Positions 1 through 9,143 of a stretch of 64,000 nt of DNA are shown piece after piece; the stretch's first letter is position 1, and each line of letters begins with the position of its first letter. The notes under the pieces were generated by a model. The model worked only from the letters and a program-made list of their open reading frames with translations, was not told the origin of the DNA and did no database searches. The position numbers were made by a program, and so were the translations under genes. Origin of the DNA: Bacteroidales bacterium (lineage in GTDB: Bacteria > Bacteroidota > Bacteroidia > Bacteroidales > UBA4417); assembly GCA_016707705.1 (NCBI GenBank), contig JADJHD010000001.1, positions 405,110 to 469,109 on the forward strand, in the 5' to 3' direction.

Positions 1-146
1 ATCTCTTAGAGAATCATATTTATATAGCAATTATTAAATTGCTTAATTACTATATTATTAATATATTTAATTTAAACTTTGTATCTATTTCTCATGATTT
101 GTGCGTTTGGCTTTATTTCTTAATTTTGCGACCTGAAACTGCTCAT

Positions 147-233
147 GGAGAGATGCCAGAGTGGTCGATCGGGGCGGTCTCGAAAACCGTTGACCCCTCA
201 CGGGGTCCCAGGGTTCGAATCCCTGTCTCTCCG
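147..233 (+). tRNA. tRNA-Ser (anticodon CGA)
   Basis: The 87-base sequence folds as a class II tRNA: acceptor GGAGAGA pairs with TCTCTCC, followed by discriminator G. The anticodon loop CTCGAAA gives anticodon CGA, which reads UCG. A long GC-rich variable arm is present, and the T loop is GGTTCGAATCC. No CCA is encoded. It shares 77 of 87 positions with the tRNA-Ser at 1735-1821 on the other strand. A terminator-like hairpin follows directly. Confidence 0.96.
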
Positions 234-244
234 CTTTAAGTTAA

Positions 245-270
245 GACCTGCAAATGCGGGTCTTTTTTTT
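245..270 (+). terminator. Rho-independent terminator after tRNA-Ser
   Basis: A seven-base-pair stem (GACCTGC with GCGGGTC, one G-T pair) and an AAAT loop are followed by eight T residues. It lies 12 bases after the tRNA 3' end, which fits termination of the tRNA transcript. Confidence 0.85.
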
Positions 271-355
271 TAATAAATCTGAAGTATTTCGATTTTTGAA
301 TGTTGCTTAAACTAAGTGAACTCTTACTTTATCATTAACAATATTCTTTCTAAAA

Positions 356-1537
356 TCAAGGCTCAAACGTTTTGTATTTCAGAAAATAATGCAAACTGGT
401 TAGACATAATACTCCAAAAATAAGACCTGCAAAAAAGAATGCTTTCGATAACCCATACAAGTCTGTGATCCATCCAAACAGTGGGCCCAGAACGGCAAAT
501 GTGAATCTTATTACCAGATTCCTTACTGATAATACTGTTGCTCTAACATCTGAGGTGGTAACAAGATTTATATAGTTACGCAGCGTCGGAGTTGCAATTC
601 CCCTTGCAAGGTAGAAGACCACCAGAATAAGTAATGAAGCTTTCACTGAAAAAAACGAAAGCAAGAAATATCCAGAAATGAGAATAATAGTAAATATTAG
701 GACTGTCTTAGCCGGCCCAAATTTCTCTTCAAATTTCCAGGCTCTCATTGCGGCTAATCCAACTGAAAGGTTAAGTATAGCCCAGATTGCTCCATACCAT
801 GAAAGTGGAATGTTTATCGTCTTAAAAAAAGGTTGTGCGAACCAGGCCATGGTCAAGGTAGCTGAACCTATAAATGCTGAAAACAGGGTATTCCAGCGAA
901 GCTTTCGGTCAGTAATCAGTGTATTTCTGACAATTCCAATAACATCTACCCAGCCAGGTTTTCTGGCAGCAAGTCGAACAGGAGGCTCCTTTAATAATAG
1001 TGCGGCTGGTAAAGCAATAAAGGCAACAGAAGCCTGAACAAAAAAGGGAGTCCGAAGGGAAATCAGGGCCAGCATCCCTCCTATTATACCAGCTAAGGCT
1101 TCAGCAAAATTCCCTATTGAGGTAATCCTTCCCTCCAGCCTGGTGTATTTTGGAGTTAACCGTTTTGCTGCAAGTGTATCGTACAGCATTGCTGAGTCGG
1201 CACCGCTGATCAGACTCTGACCTATGCCCAAAATAACTTCGGCCAATGCAAATATCCAGAAACCACTGAAACATGAGTATATAAGATAACCGCTGAACCC
1301 AAACATTGAACCAAGTAACATACTTGTCTTCCTGCCTGCAATATCAGCAAAATAACCGGTAGGTATTTCCAAGGCCATGAGCGTCAGCGAATAAACGCCC
1401 TGCAGCATGAAAATATCCTGCATGTCAAGCCCGTTGGAGTTATAGAATAGCACGATAATAGGCATCACAAGGTTCATCCATTTGGCAACCTTAATGAGGT
1501 AGAGTGCTATTAGATTCCTTCGGACTGAGAAACTCAT
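356..1537 (-). CDS. MFS family transporter
   Basis: The 393-residue protein is almost entirely hydrophobic, with about twelve membrane segments expected for the major facilitator superfamily. The loop between the second and third segments contains the typical motif GYFADIAGRKTS (about residues 61-72), and a second-half loop has EEKFGPAK. The N-terminus starts directly with membrane segments, without a signal peptide. It is monocistronic, between two tRNA-Ser genes. The substrate cannot be told from sequence; an efflux pump for small organic molecules is the family default. Confidence 0.85.
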   Translation of the reverse strand: MSFSVRRNLIALYLIKVAKWMNLVMPIIVLFYNSNGLDMQDIFMLQGVYSLTLMALEIPTGYFADIAGRKTSMLLGSMFGFSGYLIYSCFSGFWIFALAEVILGIGQSLISGADSAMLYDTLAAKRLTPKYTRLEGRITSIGNFAEALAGIIGGMLALISLRTPFFVQASVAFIALPAALLLKEPPVRLAARKPGWVDVIGIVRNTLITDRKLRWNTLFSAFIGSATLTMAWFAQPFFKTINIPLSWYGAIWAILNLSVGLAAMRAWKFEEKFGPAKTVLIFTIILISGYFLLSFFSVKASLLILVVFYLARGIATPTLRNYINLVTTSDVRATVLSVRNLVIRFTFAVLGPLFGWITDLYGLSKAFFFAGLIFGVLCLTSLHYFLKYKTFEP

Positions 1538-1694
1538 AATCTATCGATGGTATTATCAGTCAGTAGCCTGAATATTTGGATTAGCGAGCTTAATCCAAAG
1601 CCAATTTCAGAATATTATCAATTGCATTAACCCTTTTTATGTAAAATTCAGGAAAGCATTAGTTAATATTATTCGAAAGAAGGTCTGGACTAAA

Positions 1695-1732
1695 AACAGC
1701 AAAAGCCTTGTAAATACAAGGCTTTTGCTGTT
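1695..1732 (-). terminator. Long perfect hairpin after tRNA-Ser(UGA)
   Basis: Two 18-base arms (1695-1712 and 1715-1732) are perfectly complementary, separated by two bases. On the minus strand the hairpin begins two bases after the tRNA discriminator and is followed by a short T run, so it most likely ends the tRNA transcript. The stem is unusually long and perfect for a tRNA terminator. The T run after it is short. Confidence 0.7.
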
Positions 1733-1734
1733 GG

Positions 1735-1821
1735 CGGAGAGAGAGGGATTCGAACCCACGGACCCCTTGCAGGGTCAACGGTTTTCAAGACCGCCGCGAT
1801 CAACCACTCTGCCATCTCTCC
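1735..1821 (-). tRNA. tRNA-Ser (anticodon UGA)
   Basis: On the minus strand the sequence forms a class II tRNA of 87 bases with acceptor GGAGAGA/TCTCTCC and discriminator G. The anticodon loop CTTGAAA gives anticodon UGA, which reads UCA and, by wobble, other UCN codons. The long variable arm and GGTTCGAATCC T loop are present; CCA is not encoded. It differs from the tRNA-Ser(CGA) at 147-233 at ten positions. Confidence 0.96.
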
Positions 1822-1951
1822 GGAGGTGCAAAAGTAAAAAAAAATGAAATAAATACTATAGTGATGATGTAAATGGTGAAAAAACTTTTGAACTCGATCA
1901 AATCGGGTCATATTATTCACTTAAAGTTAGCCTGAAAGGTTTGTTTATGAG

Positions 1952-1959
1952 TATTTTTG
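1952..1959 (+). promoter_or_regulatory. Possible Bacteroidota -7 element for GWxTD gene
   Basis: TATTTTTG matches the Bacteroidota -7 consensus TAnnTTTG and lies 19 bases before the ATG at 1979. I see no convincing -33 TTTG at the right spacing, so this is a weak call. Confidence 0.35.
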
Positions 1960-1978
1960 TACAATAAACGTTTGCCCC

Positions 1979-3460
1979 ATGAAGAAATTTATTCTTTTCA
2001 CACTTATACTCTCAGGAGTATTTCTGAACGGATATTCAAAAACAGATAACCTTCGTGCTTATCTCTCTTACTCTACTTTCTATTCTCCTAACCATGGGCC
2101 CTATCTGGAAACCTACCTTTCAGTGTTCGGAAAAAGTGTAGTGTATATAAAAAAGGAAAACGGGAAATATCAAGCTTCTGTTCTGGTAACAATGCTTTTC
2201 AAGCAAAAGGATTCGATCAGGGATTTCAGAAAATATGAACTTTTCAGCCCGGAGATTGATGATACAACGTCCATTAACTTCAGTTTTCTGGATCAGCAAC
2301 GAATTCCAATTTCTCAAGGAACATATAACTTTGAACTTTTGGTTTCTGATAAAAACCGGGATAAAGCACCTTTCAAGATAGAGGAGCAACTGGATATCAA
2401 TTATCCTGCAGGTAAAATCAATATATCAGGGATAGAACTGGTTGAATCATTCAAAAAGGTTGAAGCAGAAACAGAGCTTTCAAAAAGCGGTTATGAGTTC
2501 ATACCTTTCATGGACAACTTTTATCCAGGCTCAATAAACAAACTTGTTTACTACTCAGAAATCTATAATACAATAACAGCATTGCCTCAGGAAGAAAAAT
2601 TCGCAGTCAGTATCTCAATTCAATCTTATGAAACTGGTAAACTAATTAGCAATTATCTTAAAATCAAGAGGGAATCTCCAAAGCAAGTAATAGTAGCCTT
2701 TGGAGAATTCGACATACAAAACCTTCCCTCCGGAAATTACAATCTGGTTGTTTCTGTCAGAGATAAGGAAAACAAGGAGCTGGCTACCAACATGCTCTTC
2801 TTCCAGCGCAGTAATCCTGAAGCTCATTTCGATCTGCAGAGCCTTTCAAACATTGATGTAAGAAATAGTTTTGTTTCATCGATTCAAAGTCTGGATACAC
2901 TTAGGGAGTATATAAGATCTTTATACCCCATTTCATCCTCTGAAGAGAAGCTGTTTATACGCTCTCAGATCAAACTGGCGAATCTTGAGACATTACAACA
3001 GTTTTTCCTGAGTTTCTGGGTTAGCAGGAATAATGCAGATCCATCCAAAGCCTGGGAAGAATACTATGTTCAAGTTCAGGCAGTAGATAAAGAGTTTCAT
3101 ACTGTGAATAAAAGAGGATACGAAACAGATCGTGGAAGAGTATATCTTCAGTACGGTCCTCCTAATGCCCGTTCACAATCTTACGACGAACCCAGAGCAT
3201 ACCCCTATGAAATCTGGCAATATTACAAATTGGGGATTCAGTCGAACAGAAAATTCGTCTTCTTCGCACGAGATTATGCTTCCGGAGAATTTGAACTTCT
3301 GCATTCAGATGCTCAGGGTGAAATCAATAATCCCCGATGGGAAATAGCTTTGCATTCCCGTGATACAGATAGGTATAACAGCCCCCAGCAAATTGACCGA
3401 ATGAGTGAAGACGGTTATTTCGGAAAGCACTCCGATGATTTCTATAACCTTCCCCGATAA
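1979..3460 (+). CDS. GWxTD domain-containing secreted protein
   Basis: The 493-residue protein starts with a signal peptide (residues 1-20, MKKFILFTLILSGVFLNGYS) without a lipobox Cys. The middle is rich in beta structure. Near residues 358-400 it carries the signature of the GWxTD domain, with GYETDRGRVYLQYGPP in place of the usual G-W-x-T-D. Such proteins are common in Bacteroidota and Acidobacteria and are exported; their role is not known. It is monocistronic. The Trp-to-Tyr change in the naming motif is visible here. Domain assignment is fairly sure; function is unknown. Confidence 0.82.
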   Translation: MKKFILFTLILSGVFLNGYSKTDNLRAYLSYSTFYSPNHGPYLETYLSVFGKSVVYIKKENGKYQASVLVTMLFKQKDSIRDFRKYELFSPEIDDTTSINFSFLDQQRIPISQGTYNFELLVSDKNRDKAPFKIEEQLDINYPAGKINISGIELVESFKKVEAETELSKSGYEFIPFMDNFYPGSINKLVYYSEIYNTITALPQEEKFAVSISIQSYETGKLISNYLKIKRESPKQVIVAFGEFDIQNLPSGNYNLVVSVRDKENKELATNMLFFQRSNPEAHFDLQSLSNIDVRNSFVSSIQSLDTLREYIRSLYPISSSEEKLFIRSQIKLANLETLQQFFLSFWVSRNNADPSKAWEEYYVQVQAVDKEFHTVNKRGYETDRGRVYLQYGPPNARSQSYDEPRAYPYEIWQYYKLGIQSNRKFVFFARDYASGEFELLHSDAQGEINNPRWEIALHSRDTDRYNSPQQIDRMSEDGYFGKHSDDFYNLPR

Positions 3461-3866
3461 ATGTTCCATTCCTTCAGGCTGTAGAAATGATTGAGTTGGG
3501 ATTATCAAGACTGTATGGTTTGATTTAGGGTACTAAACAGTCCTTTTCAATTGCAACTATTCCAGCCTCCGGTCAACACATGGATGAGGCAGAATTTTCA
3601 TTGTGTCCGGTCAATGTTACATTATTTTCTAATTTAGCCGTTCCTTTATCTGCAAGGTAGCACTGAAGCAGTTTGTTTCTGCAGAAGGGCATTTCAACTC
3701 CTAAGTAGCATTTTGTAACTACAAGGGAAGTATTACATTTACAATATTTCGAAATTGACTTAGAAAGTGTCTTTTATTGAGTCATCGAAGTTATTGTGGA
3801 TTTCATTTTATCGACTCAAAACAAGACTGAGAACCATTTAGCCATCAACACCAAAAAGAGAAACTC
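3461..3866. other. 406-base gap, nothing recognised
   Basis: No open frame of note, tRNA or clear terminator is visible between the GWxTD gene and the glycosyltransferase. All forward frames contain several stops. The sequence is AT-rich towards its 3' end, where the promoter for the glycosyltransferase probably lies. Confidence 0.5.
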
Positions 3867-4883
3867 TTGTCAAAGGTTGCTGTTGTAATATTGAATTGGA
3901 ATGGCAGGGAATTTCTGAGGAAATTTCTACCATCTGTCATAGAGCATAGTCAGCTTGATGCAGAAATCATTATTGCTGACAATGCATCCACTGACAGTTC
4001 ACTGGAGTTCATGCAGGAGTCTTTCCCCAACATACGTGTAATTCAGAACAGAACCAATGGCGGATTTGCCAAAGGCTACAATGACGCATTAAAGCAAGTA
4101 GAAGCAGAATACTACATTTTACTAAACTCTGATATTGAAGTTACTTCCAACTGGATAAATCCTGTTATAGAGCTCATGGATTCAGATCCAAAAATTGGAG
4201 CATGCCAACCGAAGATAAGATCATTTCACCATCGGGAAACATTTGAATATGCAGGCGCGGCCGGTGGATACATCGACAAATATGGATATCCTTTCTGCAG
4301 GGGTCGAATTTTTCAGCATCTGGAAGAAGATCTGGGGCAATATAACGATACACGTGAAATCTTTTGGGCAACAGGAGCTTGCCTATTTGTGAGATCTGAG
4401 TTGTTTCATGAATTTGGAGGTCTCGACGAGGATTTCTTTGCACATATGGAAGAAATAGACTTCTGCTGGAGGTTAAAGAATGAAGGATATAAGATCATGT
4501 ACTGCCCTGACTCCTATGTATTTCATGTTGGAGGAGGTACATTACCCAAAAAATCAGCAAGAAAGACATATTTGAACTTCCGGAACAACCTCTCTTTGCT
4601 TTACAAAAATCTGCCTTCTAATCAGCTTTTTCGTGTGTTTCTGGTACGTTTTCCCTTGGATGGAGTTGCCGCTTTGAAATTTTTACTGGAAGGAGGATTT
4701 GAGGACTGTCTGGCAGTATTGAGGGCCCATTTATACTTTTATCGGAATTTTTCGCACCTGAATCTAAAAAGGAAAGCCCGGAAGCATAACGCAGTAGACT
4801 GCATCTATAAGGGACATCTCATAACCGATTATTACATTCACAAAAGAAAGAGGTTCAGTCAATTAGACGAAAGCAAATTCTAG
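3867..4883 (+). CDS. Family 2 glycosyltransferase
   Basis: The 338-residue protein has the GT-A fold signatures of GT2: VAVVILNWNG at the N-terminus, DNASTDSSLEF (about residues 37-47), LLNSDIEV (about 85-92, the metal-binding DxD-like position), and DEDFFAHMEEIDFCWR (about 187-202, the acidic catalytic region). It resembles rhamnosyltransferase-like enzymes (RfbF/WbbL type) that transfer a sugar from a nucleotide donor to a surface glycan at the cytoplasmic side of the membrane. The start is TTG, because no ATG or GTG lies between the in-frame upstream stop at 3828 and the conserved N-terminus. It stands alone, with aroQ converging on it. Confidence 0.88.
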   Translation: MSKVAVVILNWNGREFLRKFLPSVIEHSQLDAEIIIADNASTDSSLEFMQESFPNIRVIQNRTNGGFAKGYNDALKQVEAEYYILLNSDIEVTSNWINPVIELMDSDPKIGACQPKIRSFHHRETFEYAGAAGGYIDKYGYPFCRGRIFQHLEEDLGQYNDTREIFWATGACLFVRSELFHEFGGLDEDFFAHMEEIDFCWRLKNEGYKIMYCPDSYVFHVGGGTLPKKSARKTYLNFRNNLSLLYKNLPSNQLFRVFLVRFPLDGVAALKFLLEGGFEDCLAVLRAHLYFYRNFSHLNLKRKARKHNAVDCIYKGHLITDYYIHKRKRFSQLDESKF

Positions 4884-4897
4884 TTCGGGGCAATCTG

Positions 4898-5332
4898 TTA
4901 AATTTTCTTTTCCATCTGAATGATCGCCCTGATTCCCAAAGAATAAGAATTCAGACCAAAGCCGGATATTATCCCGCTAACAGAAGACGAGATCAATGAA
5001 ATCCTCCGGAATTCTTCTCTTGCCATTACATTTGATATATGGACTTCAATAACCGGCACTTTAATAGCTTTGATGGCATCTCCAATTGCAACTGAAGTAT
5101 GGGTATAACCTCCTGCATTCAGGACAATCCCATCGTATGAAAGAAAATGGGCCTCATGAATTTTATTCACGATTTCTCCTTCTATATTCGATTGATAGTA
5201 GCTCAAAACAACTTCTGGAAATTCTGACTTCAATGATTCCAGAAAGGACTCAAAGCTTTGTTCCCCATAAATTCCGATTTCCCTGCTTCCAAGCAGATTC
5301 AGATTAGGGCCATTGATAATGAGCACGTTCAT
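4898..5332 (-). CDS. aroQ: 3-dehydroquinate dehydratase, type II
   Basis: This catalyses dehydration of 3-dehydroquinate to 3-dehydroshikimate in the shikimate pathway, as a cytosolic dodecamer. All type II landmarks are present: INGPNLNLLG at the N-terminus, the catalytic-loop Tyr in GIYGEQ, LNAGGYTHTSVAI for substrate binding, EVHISN with the catalytic His, and REEFRRIS with the loop Arg. The length of about 144 residues is normal. There are two adjacent Met codons; the second fits the family start better. It is transcribed alone. Its product leads to chorismate, the precursor used by the futalosine menaquinone route found at 36.7-41.5 kb. Confidence 0.96.
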   Translation of the reverse strand: MNVLIINGPNLNLLGSREIGIYGEQSFESFLESLKSEFPEVVLSYYQSNIEGEIVNKIHEAHFLSYDGIVLNAGGYTHTSVAIGDAIKAIKVPVIEVHISNVMAREEFRRISLISSSVSGIISGFGLNSYSLGIRAIIQMEKKI

Positions 5333-5335
5333 CAT

Positions 5336-5728
5336 TCTATTGAATTATTTAAGGTGACAGTCAGGATAAAGACCTAAATGCAATTTATTCAAATTTATAA
5401 CTATACATGGAGTTTTACAAGAAATGAATAAAGATCCTGAAAATTAGGAGCTATTCAAGAATCGATAAAATAATGCCGTTTTGTTCATTTTGCAATAACA
5501 CAATCTATTTGTTAACAATAGAATGAGAATAACTATTTAAATCAATTCGTTGAATCAACAGACTTTAATTCGTATATTCGTGTTATGATTGTGAATAGTT
5601 TATTCATTCATATCTATCTCGAAATCTACTAGTTCTACTATTCCTTACTCTTATTAGCTTATCAGGATGAAATTGAGTGATGGTGGGGGGAAGAAAGCCA
5701 ACACGATTCTCATCTTTAATAGGCGTTT
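5336..5728 (+). other. 393-base AT-rich gap with possible promoter
   Basis: No gene is visible. At 5550-5552 a TTG is followed after 20 bases by TATATTCG (5573-5580), one base off the Bacteroidota TTTG-N19-21-TAnnTTTG promoter. If used, the small gene at 5729 would carry a leader of about 140 bases. A short G run (GGTGGGGGG) lies near 5681-5690. Confidence 0.3.
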
Positions 5729-6115
5729 ATGGAAACGAACAGATTTGATATCTCTTTTGATGATATTAATAAAATCATCATATATAAGCATTATGGCATT
5801 CTAAGTATTGATCAGATTGGCGAAGCCTGGCAAAGTCTATTGAAGACTGAGCAGTTTCTTCATCATGGTTATAACTTATTATCTGATTATACTGAAGCTG
5901 ATTTTGGTTTTTCCGTGAATAGCACTGAAAAAGCCTGGAGCTTTTTTCATTCCATTCAACACATTCTTGACGGTAAGAAAGAGGCTGTTGTTACTTCAAC
6001 CCCTCTAACTACTGCAATAAGTGTTTTGTTTGAACATGAGACTTTGAAGGAGTTAAACTTTGAAGTGAAAACATTTTCCACTAAAGAAGTTGCAATTGAC
6101 TGGCTTTTAAAATAA
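5729..6115 (+). CDS. Small soluble protein, possibly STAS/SpoIIAA-like
   Basis: The 128-residue protein has no signal peptide and no membrane segment. The alternating pattern (FDISFDDINKIIIYKHYGILS, then a helix, then a buried strand ending in a Ser/Thr-rich turn, then VKTFSTKEVAIDWLLK at the C-terminus) is like that of SpoIIAA-like/STAS proteins common in Bacteroidota, where the last helix often reads EEAxxWL. I cannot name a function. It is preceded by a long non-coding leader and followed by the TPP riboswitch, so it is monocistronic. Expression as a real gene is supported by codon pattern and length only. Confidence 0.6.
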   Translation: METNRFDISFDDINKIIIYKHYGILSIDQIGEAWQSLLKTEQFLHHGYNLLSDYTEADFGFSVNSTEKAWSFFHSIQHILDGKKEAVVTSTPLTTAISVLFEHETLKELNFEVKTFSTKEVAIDWLLK

Positions 6116-6232
6116 GAACATCCTTTTTCATTCTACTCCATCACCTCAATTCCAATTGCTCATTTCATCAGGACTTTTTTTAGTTCCGTATTCGGAATTG
6201 TGAATGCTTTATTCTTAATTTTGTCCAATCAT

Positions 6233-6316
6233 CTAAATAGGGGTGCCTTAATATTACGGGCTGAGATCAAACCCATATAACCTGATCCGGGTAATGCCGG
6301 CGGAGGGAAAGAATAG
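6233..6316 (+). promoter_or_regulatory. TPP riboswitch (THI element)
   Basis: The conserved core of the thiamine pyrophosphate aptamer is readable: GGGGTGCC, then GGGCTGAGATCAAACCC (helix P3 and its CTGAGA bulge), then ACCTGATCCGGGTAATGCCGG and CGGAGGGAA. These match the helices P2-P5 of the known element. It lies about 160 bases upstream of the TonB-dependent receptor at 6475, in the same direction. In the leader after it, 6379-6402 can form a bulged hairpin that could be part of the expression platform, but no T run follows, so the mechanism is not clear. Confidence 0.93.
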
Positions 6317-6474
6317 CAACTGTTTTCAGGCTGCAATTTTCGGGCACTCATAATTAGATTACTTATTTTACTAACTGCAAATAAGCGGCTTAGCTTTTAT
6401 TTGGCAATCGTCAACATTGGAGATTTCTGAATGGAAAACCAGATGCCGAGTTTTTGCACTAAAGAAATCTCAAA

Positions 6475-8901
6475 ATGAAGATTACTGCAATTATTGGATT
6501 AATGCTATTGGTTTCTGTGCAAGTTTTTGCTCAGCACACACTTACCGGCACAATTTACAATTCGGCAACTGGAGCCCCTTTGGAAGGTGCCAATCTGATA
6601 ATCCGTGATCTTCAGAAGGGCACAACCTCTGACAATGCAGGCCGATTTAAATTAAATGGGATACCCGATGGATCGTATACCATCACCATCAGCTATATCG
6701 GATTCAGAACATACGAACAATCTGTAAAAATGTTTAAAGATGCAGATTTAGAAGTTCAACTTGAAGAATCAGCAATATTATCGCAGGAGGCTGTTATCAG
6801 GGCAACTAGAGCTGCTGATAATGAACCGATAACCTTTCAGAATCTCAGAAAAAAAGATCTAGAGAAAAGCAACCATGGTCAGGACCTTCCTTTTCTGTTA
6901 TCAGAATCAGTATCAGCTGTTTCCACCTCCGACGCAGGTAATTCAATAGGCTATTCTTCCCTTCGCATACGAGGAACTGATCTGACCAGAATCAATGTCA
7001 CAATGAACGGCATTCCGCTCAATGATCCAGAATCGCATAATGTGTTCTGGGTTGATTTGCCGGATGTAGCGGCCTCTTCACAGAGCATTCAGATACAACG
7101 GGGTGTTGGAACATCTTCCAATGGGGCGGCAGCTTTTGGAGCAAGCATTAACCTCTTAACTTCTTCTATTTCTCCTGATCCGTCAGCAGATATAGAAGCT
7201 GCAATTGGTTCATTTAACAGCAAAAGAGTATCTTCTACTTTTAACTCCGGACTCATAAATAAACATTTCAATTTCCGGGGAAGAGTTTCTTCAATCGCTT
7301 CGGATGGCTTTATTGACCGGGCAGCTTCCGCCCTATTCTCCTACCATCTTTCAGGTTCATATGTTGGCAAGAAAAGTCAGCTCACCTTTAACCTACTTTC
7401 CGGCAAAGAAAAAACCTACCAGGCTTGGGATGGTGTTCCTCATGAAATACTTGACACTAACCGCACCTTCAATGGAATGGGGTCCTACTACGACACGAAT
7501 GGGAATTTGAAATTCTATGAAAATGAGACAGACAATTATAAACAAACACATTACCAGCTCTTATATTCAAGAATCCTCAATGAACATTTGATCTTAAATA
7601 CGGCACTCCATTATACAAAAGGTGCCGGGTATTATGAGCAATACAAGGATAACGATGGGTGGGATTCTTATGGAATTCAACCAATTGTCATTCCCGGTCC
7701 CTTTGTTGTAATAAACACAGATACAATCCATTATCCTGACAGTCTAATTAACTCCTCTGATCTTATCAGGCAAAAATGGCTGGACAATGATTTTGCAGGA
7801 ATTACTTATTCACTTTCCTGGCAAAACAGAATTTTAGAGTCCTCAATTGGTGGGTCCTGGAATATCTATTCAGGAAATCATTTTGGCAAGATTGTCTGGT
7901 CAAACTTGAGTTATATTGATCCGGAGTATGAATGGTACAGAAGCAAATCAACAAAAGGGGACCTAAATCTATATGCCAAAACAACACTAAAGCTAACCCA
8001 GGAATTAAATTTATTCGCAGACATGCAACTTCGTAGGATCAACTATGATATTGAAGGGATTGATGATGACCTTAGAATAATTGATCAAACGCATGATTAC
8101 CTTTTCTTCAACCCCAAAACAGGACTTCTCGCTAAGCTTAACTCTAAGAATGACTTATATCTCTCAATTGCAGTTGCAAACAGAGAACCAAACAGGGATA
8201 ATTTTGTAGATGCTGATCCATCCAAGTCAATCCCAGGCCGGGAAAGACTCTACGACTTTGAGTCAGGTCACAGGTATCACAATAAAATGCTTTCAATAAG
8301 TTCCAACATCTACTATATGCTCTATCGGGACCAGTTAATTCTAACAGGGGCAATCAATGATGTTGGAGCTCCTGTTATGGAAAATGTTCCGGAAAGCTAT
8401 CGACTGGGGTTAGAACTCAGTTCACAAGTAAAAATCTTGAAAAAAATTCAATGGAACTTCAATGGAACTGTCAGCAGGAATAAAATCAAGTCTTATACTG
8501 AATTTGTCGATGATTGGGATACCTGGTCACAACTTCAGTTTGAGCACAAAAACACTGATATTTCATTCTCGCCTGCAGTAGTAATCAACAACTCCGTCAG
8601 CTGGGAAATCTCAAATGGCTTCTCATCTGAATTAATCAGCAAGTACGTAAGTCATCAGTATATTGACAATACTCAGAATAATTCAAGGTCTATCGATCCA
8701 TACTTTATCAATAGCCTGAGATTGAGTTACTCAATTCAGAATTTCATATTCCGGGAGATTAGATTCAACCTAATGATTAACAATCTGTTTAATCAAAAAT
8801 ATGAATCAAATGCTTGGGTTTACAGATACTATGAATCAGGTAGTCAAAAAGTTATGGATGGATATTTCCCTCAAGCCGGGATCAACTTCTTCTTTGAGTA
8901 A
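6475..8901 (+). CDS. TonB-dependent receptor, predicted thiamine/thiamine-precursor uptake
   Basis: The 808-residue outer-membrane receptor has a signal peptide (1-20, ending VFA), a carboxypeptidase-regulatory-like domain (about 22-105), a TonB plug (about 118-230, with SLRIRGTDLTRINVTMNGIP and the GAAAFGASINL turn) and a beta-barrel to the C-terminus. The TPP riboswitch in its leader predicts repression when TPP is plentiful. Riboswitch-linked receptors of this kind in Bacteroidota were predicted from comparative genomics as thiamine-related (called Omr1), and a Bacteroides receptor of this type takes up thiamine. No inner-membrane partner (PnuT) or thiamine pyrophosphokinase gene is next to it here. 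Substrate assignment rests on the riboswitch. Confidence 0.88.
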   Translation: MKITAIIGLMLLVSVQVFAQHTLTGTIYNSATGAPLEGANLIIRDLQKGTTSDNAGRFKLNGIPDGSYTITISYIGFRTYEQSVKMFKDADLEVQLEESAILSQEAVIRATRAADNEPITFQNLRKKDLEKSNHGQDLPFLLSESVSAVSTSDAGNSIGYSSLRIRGTDLTRINVTMNGIPLNDPESHNVFWVDLPDVAASSQSIQIQRGVGTSSNGAAAFGASINLLTSSISPDPSADIEAAIGSFNSKRVSSTFNSGLINKHFNFRGRVSSIASDGFIDRAASALFSYHLSGSYVGKKSQLTFNLLSGKEKTYQAWDGVPHEILDTNRTFNGMGSYYDTNGNLKFYENETDNYKQTHYQLLYSRILNEHLILNTALHYTKGAGYYEQYKDNDGWDSYGIQPIVIPGPFVVINTDTIHYPDSLINSSDLIRQKWLDNDFAGITYSLSWQNRILESSIGGSWNIYSGNHFGKIVWSNLSYIDPEYEWYRSKSTKGDLNLYAKTTLKLTQELNLFADMQLRRINYDIEGIDDDLRIIDQTHDYLFFNPKTGLLAKLNSKNDLYLSIAVANREPNRDNFVDADPSKSIPGRERLYDFESGHRYHNKMLSISSNIYYMLYRDQLILTGAINDVGAPVMENVPESYRLGLELSSQVKILKKIQWNFNGTVSRNKIKSYTEFVDDWDTWSQLQFEHKNTDISFSPAVVINNSVSWEISNGFSSELISKYVSHQYIDNTQNNSRSIDPYFINSLRLSYSIQNFIFREIRFNLMINNLFNQKYESNAWVYRYYESGSQKVMDGYFPQAGINFFFE

Positions 8902-9118
8902 AGTTTAGTATATAGTACCCGGAAGAGTAAAAGTGGAAATCATTCTTGTCAATCTGAAGCACATTGAGATGGATTGAACCAGATGGCATCGTATAACAAA
9001 TGAAGTGACAAACCAACTTGAAGCAGCTAAAGTTCCACTCCTGCTCCTTTGAGCACCATTGTAAAAATCAGTTCTTCGGTATCTGCTGAACGTGTGCCGA
9101 CCACTACCTCTACTTTCT

Positions 9119-9126
9119 TACCTTTG
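9119..9126 (+). promoter_or_regulatory. -7 promoter element for smpB
   Basis: TACCTTTG is a perfect match to the Bacteroidota -7 consensus TAnnTTTG. It ends 17 bases before the smpB ATG at 9144, giving a very short leader. The -33 element is not evident. Confidence 0.5.
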
Positions 9127-9143
9127 CAATCAGATAAAATGTG

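Noticed and set aside
39..239. Open frame of 66 codons over the first tRNA-Ser
   Set aside because: It is the tRNA gene itself read as protein; no coding pattern is present.
1690..1920. Open frame of 76 codons over the second tRNA-Ser
   Set aside because: It overlaps the tRNA and its terminator, so it is a chance frame.
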